Positions 7,380 through 18,036 of a DNA stretch of 64,000 nt are shown one piece after another. Numbering within the stretch: the first letter of the stretch is position 1; each line of letters opens with the position of its first letter. The stretch comes from Bacillus sp. B1-b2 (GTDB lineage: Bacteria > Bacillota > Bacilli > Bacillales > Cytobacillaceae), in assembly GCF_009183415.1 (NCBI RefSeq), contig NZ_WEHU01000021.1:1-64000 (forward strand), given 5' to 3'. Made by a program: the position numbers and the translations under genes. The notes below the pieces were generated by a model, which was given only the letters and a program-made list of their open reading frames with translations, searched no databases and had not been told where the DNA came from.

Positions 7380-10300
7380 TTACTTTGGCTTATCTTTTGT
7401 AACTTCTTGCTGTGGTTTTTCTACTGGTTTAACTTCTTCTGCAACCGTTTCTGTAACGATTTTATTCATACTAAAGTCAAATGGAACAATGGTTTGCTCC
7501 ACATGGATAATTCCATCTCTAATATAACTATCATTATAGATTTCATTACGGTTATCATTTCTACTATCGAAGACTTTATATCTATCCTTTTCAGCGATGA
7601 TATAGTAGTCTCCACTAGCATAAACCATCCAAGCATATGCCCCGTCCTCTTTTGTAATCTGTGGTACTAGGTTATTTGCTGGTGGGAAACCAGGGAGCTC
7701 CGGTAATTCTACTAGCGTATCAGGTGTTCTGTTTTTCTGCTTATTTAGTTCAGTATCTGCCCAATATAAGCTTACCTTTACGTTTTCTAGTATTTCATTA
7801 GTATCAGCATCTGTTACAATTCCGTATGGATCAATTAATTCTGGATTAATAGAGATTTCTCCATCTTCTCCGACCTTTACTTTGATCAGCTTACCAGCAA
7901 GTATTTCTCCGTTTGGAGCAATCACATTAACAACAAACTGGTACTCTTCCCCTTTTTCAATTCCTGTAATCTCAAACTCTCCATTTGCAGATATAGTAAC
8001 AGAAGCATTAGAAGTTCCATTTACTAATTTTGCTTCATATTTAGCATTTGTGAAGAAACTATCTACAGTTTGAACGTTTTGAGTAGAATCAGAAACAAAA
8101 AGTTTACCAGTTGCTTTTTTCTCGGAAACAAAGTTGTCTCCTTTTCCAGATAATGTACCAACTGCAACCGATTGTGTGAATTCAAACGGTAAAGTCTTTC
8201 CGTTTACTTCTAATTCGGTTTTAATAATTGGTGTATATTGATAATTACCTCTAGGAACAAGTATAGAGTAATGTCCGTTTTTATCCGTTACTGTTGTAGC
8301 TGTAAAGTCAACTTTTCCATCTTTATCGAAATCTTCTTCGATTAGAACCGTTGCTCCAGCTATTACTTTATTTGTTCTACCATCTGTAACAATCCCTTCT
8401 ACACGAGCAGGTAAAATAGTAACTTGTATACTATCTTTTATCTGATCCTTTGTATCAGGAATAATTACTTTCGCAGTAATATTAGCCTCTACTTCTACCG
8501 TTTGATCAATAGAAGGAGCAGTAAAGATAAATTCGGCTTCCCCTTTTTCATTCGTTGTTCCTTTAGTAGTATTCAATTTACCTGCATCCGCTTCTAGTGT
8601 AACTTCTGCATTTTTCACTGGATTGTTTTTATCATCTTTAACAACAGCCACAATCTTAGTAGATGAATTACCATCTCCTATGATGCTAGGTGGGTTCGCA
8701 GAAAGTGTTACATCATAGTTTGTTTTTTCTGCTTCTTTTACTGTAATAGAAACTGTGCTAGTTGCTTGATTTCCATTTGTATCTGTAACGATTATTGAAA
8801 ATTGATCTTTTCCTGAATAAAATGTGTTAGGTTCATATGTCCATGTTCCTTTTTCCTTTTTAAATTCAGTAATGTTTCCATGTGATGGAGAGTTTGACTT
8901 GTCTAGAGTATAAGTCAATGTATCACCATCTAAATCATGTCCAACAACCTGTCCAGATACCTTATTCGGCTGTGTAACTGTTACTTGATAATTAGGTACA
9001 GTTGGTGGTGCTGTAACCTGTAATGTTACTTTTGATATGGCTGAGCCATCTTTATCCTTTACTTCTACTTCAAAGCTATCCGGTCCGACAAACAGACTAT
9101 TTGGAGTATACTCCCATGTTCCATCTTCTTTTAACACTACATTACCATTTCGCGGTAATGTTTTTATACTATAAGATAATGAATCATTGTCTAAGTCTTT
9201 TCCTTCTATCTTCCCTTTAGCTTTTTCAGGTTGAACAATATTCTCTTCGTAATTGTCAACAGTCGGTGGCGCTGTTACTTTAATTGTTACTTTTGATACG
9301 GCTGACCCATCCTTATCTGCTACTTTCACTTCAAAGCTATCAGGTCCGACATAGTTACTTTTTGGGGTATATTCCCATGATCCATCCTCTGCCAATTTCA
9401 ACACACCATTTTTCGGTTCTGTTTTAATTGTATAAGCTAATGAATCGTTATCTAGGTCGTTTCCTTCTATTTTACCATTTGCCTTGTTAGGTTGAATAAC
9501 TTGCTCCTCATAATTGTCAACAGTTGGTGGCGCTGTTACATAAATGACAATTGTCGAAACCGCTTCTCCATCCTTATTATCTGTTACTTTTACTTGGAAC
9601 TCATCTTTTCCAACAAAGTCTTTTGTTGGTCGATACTCCCAGCTTCCATCTGCCTGAACCGTTACTGTTCCATTTTTAGGATCAGAAACTTTTGCATAAG
9701 TAAGTTGGTCATTATCCAAGTCTTGCCCTTGTACAGTACCTTTTGCAGCATTTGGTTGAACGATATGCATTTCATCGTTACCAACGGTTGGTGGTGCTGT
9801 TACTTTTATTGTTACTTTCGATACAGCAAAACCGTCTTTATCTGTAACTTTCACTTCAAAATTATCTGTTCCAACAAATGCTTTATTTGGTATATATGTC
9901 CACTCACCATTATTTTCTAAACTTACTTTTCCATTAGCTGGATTTGTGTTTAGAGAATAGCTTAATGGATCTTGGTCTAAATCTACACCAACAATAGTTC
10001 CTTTTGCTTCATTCGGTTGAATGATACTAGCAAAATAATCTGTTGTACTTGGTGAAGCAGAAACTTCAACTGTTACTTTTGAAGTAGCAACTCCATCTTT
10101 ATCTTCTACGGTAAATGTATCAATTCCAACAAAGTTCTCGTTAGGTTGATACTCCCATGATCCATCTTCTTTAAGATTCACCTTTCCATTCTCTGGATTA
10201 AGGTCAATAGAGTAAGATAAAGGATCTTTATCTAGATCAGTTGCTGTTGCACTACCTTCTACTTTATTAGGCTGAATTACTTTTACATACGCATTATCAA

Positions 10301-13300
10301 CTGTTGGTATTGCAGATACATAGATATCAATAGTTGAATAGACTTCTCCATCTTTATCCGAAACCTTTACTGTAAAGCTGTCTTTACCAACAAAATTATC
10401 ATTAGGCTGGTAAGTCCACGTTCCATCTGGCTGAACTGTCGCTTCCCCATTTTCTGGATTTGCTGCTTTAGTATAGCTTAGCTGATCATCGTCTAAGTCT
10501 TTTCCTTCTACTGTACCTTCAGCCTTATTCGGTTGAATAATATACTTCTCGTAGTCGTCAACGGTTGGTGGTGCTGTTACTTTTATCGTTACCTTTGATA
10601 CAGCAAAACCGTCTTTATCTGCTACTTTTACTTTGAAGCTGTCTGTTCCAACAAACTGATTATTAGGATTATATTCCCATGACCCATCTTCTTTTAGTTC
10701 CACTTCACCATTTGTAGGTTCTGTTAAAACTGTATACTTAAGTAGATCTTTGTCTAAGTCTGTTCCTTTTACTTTACCTTTAGCTGTATTAGGTTGAATG
10801 ATTTGCTCTTCGTAATTATCAACAGTTGGTGGTGCTGTTACTTTAAGTGTTACTTTCGATACAGCTGATCCATCTTTATCTGTGACTTTAACTACAAAGC
10901 TATCTGTTCCTACAAACTTAGTATATGGAGTATATTCCCATGACCCATCTTCTTTTAACTCTAACTTACCGTTTTCAGGTTCTGTTTTAAGAGTATAAGT
11001 TAATGAATCATTATCTAAATCTTTTCCTTCTACTTTTCCAGTAGCTGTTTTTGGTAGAATCACTTTCACATCATAATCTTTCACAGTCGGTGGTGCCGAT
11101 ATATGGATTTTGATTGTAGAGATTGCTTCACCATCTTTTTCATCTGAAACTTTCACTTGGAATTCATCTGTGCCTACATAATCTTTATTAGGCTCATACT
11201 CCCAAGTTCCATCTTCTTTTACATCCACAGTTCCATTTTTCGGTTCTGAGTATGTAGTATAAGTTAACGAATCTTTGTCTAAATCCGTTCCTTCTACTTT
11301 ACCTTTAGCTGTGTTCGGTTGAATAATATGTTTCTCGTAATCTCCCACAGTTGGTGGTGCTGTTACTTTTATCATGACTTTAGATACTGCTGATCCATCT
11401 TTATCTGTTACTTTTACTTCAAAGCTATCTGTTCCCACAAAGCCGCTATTAGGGGTATATTCAAAGTTTCCTTCTTCACTTAAAGTCACTTGCCCATTTG
11501 ATGGGTTTTCTTTCATAGTAAAGCTTAACTCATCATTATCTAAGTCAGTTCCTTCAATACTTCCTGTTGCTTTGTTTGGTTGAATAATACTTTGATATTG
11601 GTCAGCTGTACTTGGAGTAGATGAAACCTCAATAGTTACGGTAGAAATAGAAGAACCATCTTTATCTTCTACCTTTACTGTAAAGGTGTCGATGCCAACA
11701 AACTTGTTGTTTGGCTTGTATTCCCATGTTCCATCTTCCTTTAATGTTACAGATCCATTTTTCGGTTCACTTTCTTTCGTATAAGTGATTGGATCATTAT
11801 CCAATTCTGTTCCTATTACCTTACCAGTCGCTACATTTGGATGTACTAACTTAACAAAGTAATTTTCAACACTTGGCTTTGTCGTAACATTAATCGTGAT
11901 AGTAGAGAATGCTTCGCCATCTTTATCTTTTACTTTTACAGTAAACGTGTCTTTCCCAACGAAGTTCTCGTTTGGTTGATATTCCCATGTACCATCTGTG
12001 TCGACAGTTATTTCACCATTCGCTGGAGATTTCTCCTTCGAATAGGTTAACGAATCATTATCAAGGTCTTTACCTTTGACTTTACCAGTTGCTTTTTCTG
12101 GTTGAATAATAGATTTCTCGTAATTGTCAACAGTTGGTATAGCAGAAACATTAATTTTAATGGTAGAAAATGCATCACCGTCTTTGCCATCTGCTACTTT
12201 TACTTGGAATGAATCTGTTCCAACAAAGTCTTTGTTTGGCTTGTATGTCCAAGTTCCATCTGCATTAACGGTAACTTTACCATTTTTCGGATCAGTTACT
12301 TTCGTATAAGTTAATGGATCTTGATCCAAATCTTTTCCTTCTACTTTACCTGTAGCAATATTTGGTTGAATAATAGATTTTTCATCATCTTCAACCGTTG
12401 GCGGTGCTGTTACTTTAATGGTTACTTTTGATATAGCATCTCCATCTTTGTCAGATACCTTAACTTCAAAACTATCTGTTCCGACAAAGTTTTTCTTAGG
12501 TTGATACTTCCAGCTTCCATCTTCTTCTAACGTAACTTCCCCGTTTTGTACATCTGTCACTTTTGTATAAGTTAAAGGATCTTTATCTAAATCTTTTCCT
12601 TCCACTTTACCAGTTAGTGAATCTGGTTGAACAACTGCCAATTCATAATCACTTACCGTTGGTTTAGCTGATACATGAATTTGTACAGTCGAAATAGCTT
12701 CACCGTCTTTATCCGCTACTTTTACTTGAAACACATCTGTTCCGACAAAGTCTTTGTTCGGCTTGTATGTCCAGGTTCCATCTGCATTAACTGTGACTTC
12801 TCCATCTTTTGCATCCGACCATTTATAGTAGTTTAAGGTATCTTTATCTAAGTCTGCTCCTTCCACCTTACCTGTTGCACTTTCTGGTTGAATAATAGAC
12901 TCTTCATAATTCCCTACTGTTGGCGGTGCTGTTACTTTTATTGTAACTTTTGAAGTTGCATCTCCATCTTTATCAGATATTTTCACCTCAAAGCTATCTG
13001 TTCCAACAAAGTCTTTGTTTGGTTGATAGTTCCAGGTTCCATCTTCTTTAATGGTTACTTCTCCATTTTTAGGATTTGTTGCTTTTGTATAGGTTAAAGG
13101 ATCTTCATCTAGATCTTTCCCCACAACAGTTCCAGTCGCAGCTTTAGGTTGAACAACTGATACTTCGTAATCACTTGCTGTCGGTTTTGCTGATACATGG
13201 ATTTGAATAGTTGATTCATCCTCTCCATCTTTTCCGTCTGCTACTTTGATTTTAAACTCATCTGTACCAACGAAATTCTGGTTAGGTTTATATTCCCATT

Positions 13301-16300
13301 CTCCATCTGCATTAACCGTTACTTGACCGTTTTTCGGATCAATTAATTTTGAATACGTTAATGTATCACCATCTAAATCTTCTCCAACTACTTTTCCTGT
13401 AGCTATGTTAGGTTGGATAATACTTTTCTCGTAATTCCCAATAGTTGGTAGTGCTGTTACTTTTATTGTTACTTTTGAAACAGCTGTGCCATCTTTATCT
13501 GTTACATTTACTTCAAAATGGTCTTCTCCTACAAAGTCTTTGTTAGGAGTGTATTCCCATGTTCCATCATCTTTCAAAGTAACTTTGCCATTGTCAGCAT
13601 CAGATTTAATTGTATAAGTTAAATCATTTCCATCTAAATCTTCTCCAACAATAGTTCCTGTTGCTTTATTTGGTTGAATAATGGCTTCGAAATAATCAAC
13701 AGTTGATGGCGGTGATGTAACATCAATTGTGACTGTTGACAAAGCAAAACCGTCTTTATCCGTTACTCTTACTTGGAAAGTATCTGTTCCAACAAATGTT
13801 TCATTTGGTTTGTATTCCCATGTTCCATCTGCATTTACAGTTACTACTCCATTTTGTGAATCTGTTGCTTTTTCATAAGATAAGTCATCACTATCTAAGT
13901 CATCGCCTATTACTTGCCCTTTAGCCGTCTTAGGATGAACTACCTTTACATAATCATTTTCAACAGTCGGTTTAGCTGATACATTAATCTCAATTGTTGA
14001 AATAGCTTCTCCATCTTTATCTTTTACTTTTACAGTAAAAGTGTCTTTCCCAACAAAGTTTTCTTCAGGAACATATTCCCATGAACCATCTGATTTAACA
14101 TTTGCTGTTCCGTTTTCAGGATCTGAATCTTTTAAAAATGTTAAGGAATTATTATCCAAATCATCAGCTTCTACTTTTCCTGAAGCTTTATCAGGTTGAA
14201 CAATACTTACTGAATCATTTTTTGCTGTTGGAGGTGCTGTTATAGTAAGAGTTACAGTAGAAAAGGATGAACCATCTTTATCTGTTACTTTTACTTCAAA
14301 GCTATCTGTTCCAACAGTATCCTTCGTTGGTGTGTACTCCCATGATCCATCATTATTAAGTGTTAAATCACCTTTTTCTGGTACTTTTACAATTTCATAA
14401 ATTAAAGGGGCCTCTTGCTTATCAGGATCCTCTGCCTTTATTTGACCGGTCGCCTTTTTCGGTTGAATAACCTTTACATGGTCATCTTCAACAGTAGGAG
14501 GAGCGGTTACATTAATTGTTACTTTTGATACAGCTGATCCATCATTACTTTTGCTAGTTACTCTAATTTCGAACTCATCTGTACCAACATAACCTGATTT
14601 CGGCTCATAATCCCATGAACCATCCGATTTCACCGTAACTTTTCCGTTTTTCGGATCCGATTCTTTCGAATAAGTTAAGGTATCACCATCTTTATCCTCA
14701 CCAACTACTTTTCCTGTAGCTATGTTAGGTTGGATAATACTTTCCTCGTAATTTCCAATAGTTGGAGGTGTTGTTACTTTTATCGTAACTTTGGAAGTAG
14801 CCTCACCATCTTTATCTGATACCGTCACTTCAAAGCTATCAGTTCCAATAAAGTTGGTTTTAGGGATGTATTTCCATTCTCCTGTATCTTCATCAATTGT
14901 TAAGCTACCATTTGAAGGAGCTGTTTTTTCAGAATAAGACAGTTTGTTTCCATCTAGATCAAAACCAGTAATTTTTCCAGTTTTTAAGTTTGGTTGAACA
15001 ACTGTTTCTTCGTAATTTGGTGCAGTTGGTTTTGAATGAAGATTAACTGTTATTGTCGAAACAACTTCTCCACCCTTGCCATCAGTAATTTTAACAGTAA
15101 AAGTATCAGTTCCTGTTACATTAGTTTTTGGCTTGTATTCCCAATTACCATTTTCATCTACCGTTACTGTTCCTTTACTTGGTCCTTTTTCTAAGGAGTA
15201 TGTCAAAGGATCATTTTCTTCATCTTTACCTACAACTTTCCCATTTAAAGTATCAGTTGTTAATGTATTAAATGATTCATCTTTAGTAGTCGGTGATGTG
15301 TTTTTTACAACAATGGTAATCTCTGATGTAGTAGTACCACCCTTGCCATCTGAAATTTCAACAGTGAAAGAATCTTCCCCTGTGTATCCAGAATTAGGAA
15401 TGTATTCCCATTTACCATTATCTTCAAGAGTTACAGTTCCTTTTTGGGGACCCTGTATAACTTTATACGTAAGCACATCATTGTCAGAATCGGTTGCATT
15501 TATATTTCCAGATTTAGACTTAGGCAATGTGATTTCAAAAGTATCGTCTTTTGATTGTGGTGCACTGTTCGGTTTTACTACTATGGTTATGGTTGCTGTA
15601 GCTTTCCCTTCTTTGCCATCATTGACTTCGACTTGGAAACTATCTTGACCGTGAAAATCTTTTTCCGGAACATATTTCCAGTTTCCGTCTTCATTAACGG
15701 TTACTGTACCTTTTGCTGGATCTGACTTTTTAGAATAAGTTAATGTATCCTCATCTATGTCATGTCCAATTATTTTTTCTGTTATTGTAGTACCTTGATA
15801 CATCTCTTTCCTATCATCACTAATAGTTGGAAATGTATTCGGTTTTGGACTTACTGCGACTACTACTTTAGTAGTTGTTTTACCACCCTTATCATCTGCT
15901 GTGATAATTTCAAACTCAGCATTACCAATGAAGTCCTTTTCTGGTGTATAAGACCATGTACCATCCTGCTCAACTGTTACTACACCATTATGTTGTCCTT
16001 CTTTAACCGAATAGGTAATTGGATCACTATCAGGATCTGATCCATTTATTTTTCCAGTTACACTACTTGGTTGGGTAGTGGTCGTATTCTGGGTAGCATC
16101 TGCTGTAGGATTGTTATTTAACTTGTATCCTATATTAGAAAAAGGGGCATTCCCTTCAATTGGTACTACCTTTGTTTCAGGGTTGTTGTTAATAGTGGTC
16201 TGGTAGTAACCGTTTAACACAGTGTTATTACTTGAAACAGCTACTGTAGTTGCTCCACTTAAGATAGGAAGACTATAGTTACCGTTATCATCTGTAGTTA

Positions 16301-17963
16301 CTGTTTGAGTTGTTCCTAGGCTGTTTGTGACATCTAGGTTAACACCCTTAATTCCAGATTCATTGTTATCTTTAGTGCCGTTTTTATTGATATCATGGAA
16401 AACATTTCCGCTAGTTTTGTATTTCGTGATGTAGAGCGTTGTTTCAACACCTTGACCAGGGAAATATGTCCATGTGTCGATACCTTTGTTGTCACCATAG
16501 TTACTAGTAAAAGCATGTGCTTTATTTTCGACTATCGCACTATCTATTCCAGCAGTTGGATTTGAGTTACCATTTCCACCTAACCCTATAAATGTTCCAT
16601 TTGCTGTATAGAACGGCTCCTCATTGTAAAAAACTGTGGTAGGTTTCATACCAGACGGATATGTTATTCCTGCTGGGGGGTTTAATAATTCAATTTTAAG
16701 CCCTCTAGGATTGTTCTCTACATCTAACATTGGGAAATGATATTCTCCACCTTTTAAACTAACCTTTACATTATAAGGTTTGTTATCAGGAAGACTTTGT
16801 AAATCATTTCCTTTACTATCTTTCCCATCCCACTTAACAGTATTTAACCCAGCATTCGTAATATTTTCAATTACGGTGTCAGTTGCTAAATCAAATTCAC
16901 CGTCTGGGCCATCTTCTCCTGCAGTATCAATAATCATCTGGTAACTACTTACTCGATTAGTATAGAAAGTGAAACCTCCACCTTCTCCTTCATAAGTTAC
17001 ATTAGTGGTATTATTATTTCCTTGGAAACTAAAATTCTCAGGTAAGTCAGGTGCAATCGCTGAAGTAGGGATACTTGCTGGAAGGTCCTTACTAGGCTCG
17101 TTAATAAACACTCTATGAGTAATGTTTGTTGCATCATCAGCAGCAGAAGGACGGTGAACACTTATATTACCATGAAGTTTCATACTATCTTTATCCATAG
17201 TAATAGAGCGATATAAGGTTGATTTATTTTCTAAATCGACAAATCCCCTATTATTTGAAAAGAAGATAAATCCAAAAGGATCCATTCCATTCAATGATGT
17301 TTTATACTGATATCCATCCTTTGTAAGTACGTATAAATCGGAATTAACCGAAATATTATTTGCCCCCATATTCATAGAAAGATAATCTGCAAAGACTCTT
17401 CCTAGCTGATCAACATTATCCTTATTTCTTACAGTTATATCCCATGCAGCAATAGTACTAGCCTGATTACCATCTGTAGGGAAATCTTGATTCACTTCTA
17501 GCTTTAAAGGATCTTTTCTGGTTGGAGTTGGACTATGAAATTGAACTTCCCATACGCCTTCCTCATCTACGTTAATAGTTAACGGTTCAAACCCACCATT
17601 ATTATTTTTCTTCGGTCCAGCTAATTCTTTTGCTCTAGTGTTAATTAAACCTTTACCAGAAGATAGTACATCTAGTTCATGCACCTTATTGGAAGGAGAG
17701 ATAACTACAATGTCTTTTTTATCAGTAGCACTATCTGGTACACTCGACCCAACGTTTATAGTCTCTCCTACTTTTACATACACTTTCATCTTACTTGTTC
17801 TTGGGATTTCCGCTAAGTAGTGCTCTGTATCCCACTCTAAATACGGTCGATAACCTCCATTCTTTGTTAATTCCTTACTCCCTTCCGCATACACAGGAAG
17901 GTTTGATCCTAGTAACATGCCGATTACTAGAATACTAGTAAATTGCCATTTAGATCTTTTCAC
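7380..17963 (-). CDS. Giant secreted adhesin-like protein with 28 tandem-95-type repeats
   Basis: A 3527-aa surface protein. The signal peptide (residues 1-26) is predicted to be cleaved at VYA|E. Residues about 30-515 are a unique N-terminal region. About 518-600 form an SdrD-B-like domain (GNVFHDINKNGTKDNNESGI). About 618-3073 hold 28 cadherin/Ig-like repeats of about 88 aa with a DLDxDxLTY core, a DGTWxYxPN turn and a VGTDSFxVKVxDKDG strand. Next come a Big_1-like domain (about 3075-3180) and two carboxypeptidase-regulatory-like folds (about 3185-3260 and 3380-3450). The frame stops after DKPK, and the LPNTG anchor follows in frame (7239-7379). The start is GTG at 17963, with AGAAAGGATGTG upstream at long spacing. 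The Asp-rich repeats suggest calcium-stabilised rods for adhesion or biofilm. As written the protein would be secreted but not wall-linked. Confidence 0.88.
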   Translation of the reverse strand: MKRSKWQFTSILVIGMLLGSNLPVYAEGSKELTKNGGYRPYLEWDTEHYLAEIPRTSKMKVYVKVGETINVGSSVPDSATDKKDIVVISPSNKVHELDVLSSGKGLINTRAKELAGPKKNNNGGFEPLTINVDEEGVWEVQFHSPTPTRKDPLKLEVNQDFPTDGNQASTIAAWDITVRNKDNVDQLGRVFADYLSMNMGANNISVNSDLYVLTKDGYQYKTSLNGMDPFGFIFFSNNRGFVDLENKSTLYRSITMDKDSMKLHGNISVHRPSAADDATNITHRVFINEPSKDLPASIPTSAIAPDLPENFSFQGNNNTTNVTYEGEGGGFTFYTNRVSSYQMIIDTAGEDGPDGEFDLATDTVIENITNAGLNTVKWDGKDSKGNDLQSLPDNKPYNVKVSLKGGEYHFPMLDVENNPRGLKIELLNPPAGITYPSGMKPTTVFYNEEPFYTANGTFIGLGGNGNSNPTAGIDSAIVENKAHAFTSNYGDNKGIDTWTYFPGQGVETTLYITKYKTSGNVFHDINKNGTKDNNESGIKGVNLDVTNSLGTTQTVTTDDNGNYSLPILSGATTVAVSSNNTVLNGYYQTTINNNPETKVVPIEGNAPFSNIGYKLNNNPTADATQNTTTTQPSSVTGKINGSDPDSDPITYSVKEGQHNGVVTVEQDGTWSYTPEKDFIGNAEFEIITADDKGGKTTTKVVVAVSPKPNTFPTISDDRKEMYQGTTITEKIIGHDIDEDTLTYSKKSDPAKGTVTVNEDGNWKYVPEKDFHGQDSFQVEVNDGKEGKATATITIVVKPNSAPQSKDDTFEITLPKSKSGNINATDSDNDVLTYKVIQGPQKGTVTLEDNGKWEYIPNSGYTGEDSFTVEISDGKGGTTTSEITIVVKNTSPTTKDESFNTLTTDTLNGKVVGKDEENDPLTYSLEKGPSKGTVTVDENGNWEYKPKTNVTGTDTFTVKITDGKGGEVVSTITVNLHSKPTAPNYEETVVQPNLKTGKITGFDLDGNKLSYSEKTAPSNGSLTIDEDTGEWKYIPKTNFIGTDSFEVTVSDKDGEATSKVTIKVTTPPTIGNYEESIIQPNIATGKVVGEDKDGDTLTYSKESDPKNGKVTVKSDGSWDYEPKSGYVGTDEFEIRVTSKSNDGSAVSKVTINVTAPPTVEDDHVKVIQPKKATGQIKAEDPDKQEAPLIYEIVKVPEKGDLTLNNDGSWEYTPTKDTVGTDSFEVKVTDKDGSSFSTVTLTITAPPTAKNDSVSIVQPDKASGKVEADDLDNNSLTFLKDSDPENGTANVKSDGSWEYVPEENFVGKDTFTVKVKDKDGEAISTIEINVSAKPTVENDYVKVVHPKTAKGQVIGDDLDSDDLSYEKATDSQNGVVTVNADGTWEYKPNETFVGTDTFQVRVTDKDGFALSTVTIDVTSPPSTVDYFEAIIQPNKATGTIVGEDLDGNDLTYTIKSDADNGKVTLKDDGTWEYTPNKDFVGEDHFEVNVTDKDGTAVSKVTIKVTALPTIGNYEKSIIQPNIATGKVVGEDLDGDTLTYSKLIDPKNGQVTVNADGEWEYKPNQNFVGTDEFKIKVADGKDGEDESTIQIHVSAKPTASDYEVSVVQPKAATGTVVGKDLDEDPLTYTKATNPKNGEVTIKEDGTWNYQPNKDFVGTDSFEVKISDKDGDATSKVTIKVTAPPTVGNYEESIIQPESATGKVEGADLDKDTLNYYKWSDAKDGEVTVNADGTWTYKPNKDFVGTDVFQVKVADKDGEAISTVQIHVSAKPTVSDYELAVVQPDSLTGKVEGKDLDKDPLTYTKVTDVQNGEVTLEEDGSWKYQPKKNFVGTDSFEVKVSDKDGDAISKVTIKVTAPPTVEDDEKSIIQPNIATGKVEGKDLDQDPLTYTKVTDPKNGKVTVNADGTWTYKPNKDFVGTDSFQVKVADGKDGDAFSTIKINVSAIPTVDNYEKSIIQPEKATGKVKGKDLDNDSLTYSKEKSPANGEITVDTDGTWEYQPNENFVGKDTFTVKVKDKDGEAFSTITINVTTKPSVENYFVKLVHPNVATGKVIGTELDNDPITYTKESEPKNGSVTLKEDGTWEYKPNNKFVGIDTFTVKVEDKDGSSISTVTIEVSSTPSTADQYQSIIQPNKATGSIEGTDLDNDELSFTMKENPSNGQVTLSEEGNFEYTPNSGFVGTDSFEVKVTDKDGSAVSKVMIKVTAPPTVGDYEKHIIQPNTAKGKVEGTDLDKDSLTYTTYSEPKNGTVDVKEDGTWEYEPNKDYVGTDEFQVKVSDEKDGEAISTIKIHISAPPTVKDYDVKVILPKTATGKVEGKDLDNDSLTYTLKTEPENGKLELKEDGSWEYTPYTKFVGTDSFVVKVTDKDGSAVSKVTLKVTAPPTVDNYEEQIIQPNTAKGKVKGTDLDKDLLKYTVLTEPTNGEVELKEDGSWEYNPNNQFVGTDSFKVKVADKDGFAVSKVTIKVTAPPTVDDYEKYIIQPNKAEGTVEGKDLDDDQLSYTKAANPENGEATVQPDGTWTYQPNDNFVGKDSFTVKVSDKDGEVYSTIDIYVSAIPTVDNAYVKVIQPNKVEGSATATDLDKDPLSYSIDLNPENGKVNLKEDGSWEYQPNENFVGIDTFTVEDKDGVATSKVTVEVSASPSTTDYFASIIQPNEAKGTIVGVDLDQDPLSYSLNTNPANGKVSLENNGEWTYIPNKAFVGTDNFEVKVTDKDGFAVSKVTIKVTAPPTVGNDEMHIVQPNAAKGTVQGQDLDNDQLTYAKVSDPKNGTVTVQADGSWEYRPTKDFVGKDEFQVKVTDNKDGEAVSTIVIYVTAPPTVDNYEEQVIQPNKANGKIEGNDLDNDSLAYTIKTEPKNGVLKLAEDGSWEYTPKSNYVGPDSFEVKVADKDGSAVSKVTIKVTAPPTVDNYEENIVQPEKAKGKIEGKDLDNDSLSYSIKTLPRNGNVVLKEDGTWEYTPNSLFVGPDSFEVEVKDKDGSAISKVTLQVTAPPTVPNYQVTVTQPNKVSGQVVGHDLDGDTLTYTLDKSNSPSHGNITEFKKEKGTWTYEPNTFYSGKDQFSIIVTDTNGNQATSTVSITVKEAEKTNYDVTLSANPPSIIGDGNSSTKIVAVVKDDKNNPVKNAEVTLEADAGKLNTTKGTTNEKGEAEFIFTAPSIDQTVEVEANITAKVIIPDTKDQIKDSIQVTILPARVEGIVTDGRTNKVIAGATVLIEEDFDKDGKVDFTATTVTDKNGHYSILVPRGNYQYTPIIKTELEVNGKTLPFEFTQSVAVGTLSGKGDNFVSEKKATGKLFVSDSTQNVQTVDSFFTNAKYEAKLVNGTSNASVTISANGEFEITGIEKGEEYQFVVNVIAPNGEILAGKLIKVKVGEDGEISINPELIDPYGIVTDADTNEILENVKVSLYWADTELNKQKNRTPDTLVELPELPGFPPANNLVPQITKEDGAYAWMVYASGDYYIIAEKDRYKVFDSRNDNRNEIYNDSYIRDGIIHVEQTIVPFDFSMNKIVTETVAEEVKPVEKPQQEVTKDKPK
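8737..16112 (-). repeat. Array of 28 tandem coding repeats, about 263 bp each
   Basis: I counted 28 units by their starts (PTVxNYE..IIQP and variants) and by one DxDxDxLTY core per unit. The first four units are the most divergent; units 5-28 share the V/I-I/V-QP start and the VTAPPTV linker. Units 10, 18 and 24 begin PSTxDY/PSTADQ, and each follows a unit with the VKV(V/I)(H/Q)P or VKLVHP start (9, 17, 23), which points to duplication of multi-unit blocks. Unit 23 lacks two residues in the TFTVKVxDKDG strand (TFTVEDKDG). Confidence 0.9.
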
Positions 17964-18006
17964 AAAAAATTACCCACATCCTTTCTTCTCAGCCGAAGGC
18001 GGCATG

Positions 18007-18036
18007 ATGATAGGTAAAAGATCATAAAATATGCAA
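18007..18036 (-). promoter_or_regulatory. Candidate SigA-type promoter of the adhesin gene
   Basis: On the minus strand: TTGCAT, 18 bp, TATCAT, placing the transcript start near 18000 and giving a leader of about 40 nt. The leader begins with a small GCCG-CCTT-CGGC hairpin. The rest of the 314-bp gap up to 18278 is AT-rich with no gene. The match is moderate and unproven. Confidence 0.35.

Noticed and set aside
7380-7382. Selenocysteine or pyrrolysine recoding of the adhesin stop
   Set aside because: The codon is TAA, not TGA or TAG, and no structured element suggests recoding; readthrough or mutation are simpler.
15076-15648. 190-codon open frame antisense to the adhesin gene, with several similar antisense frames at 9492-9920, 11374-11583 and 12124-12309
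   Set aside because: These are shadows of the low-complexity repeat array in the other strand; they lack ribosome binding sites and their spacing follows the repeat units.
8737-16112. Regular spacing of about 263 bp that could suggest a CRISPR-like array
   Set aside because: The period is coding (88 aa), the units diverge by substitutions along their length, and there are no spacers or cas genes.
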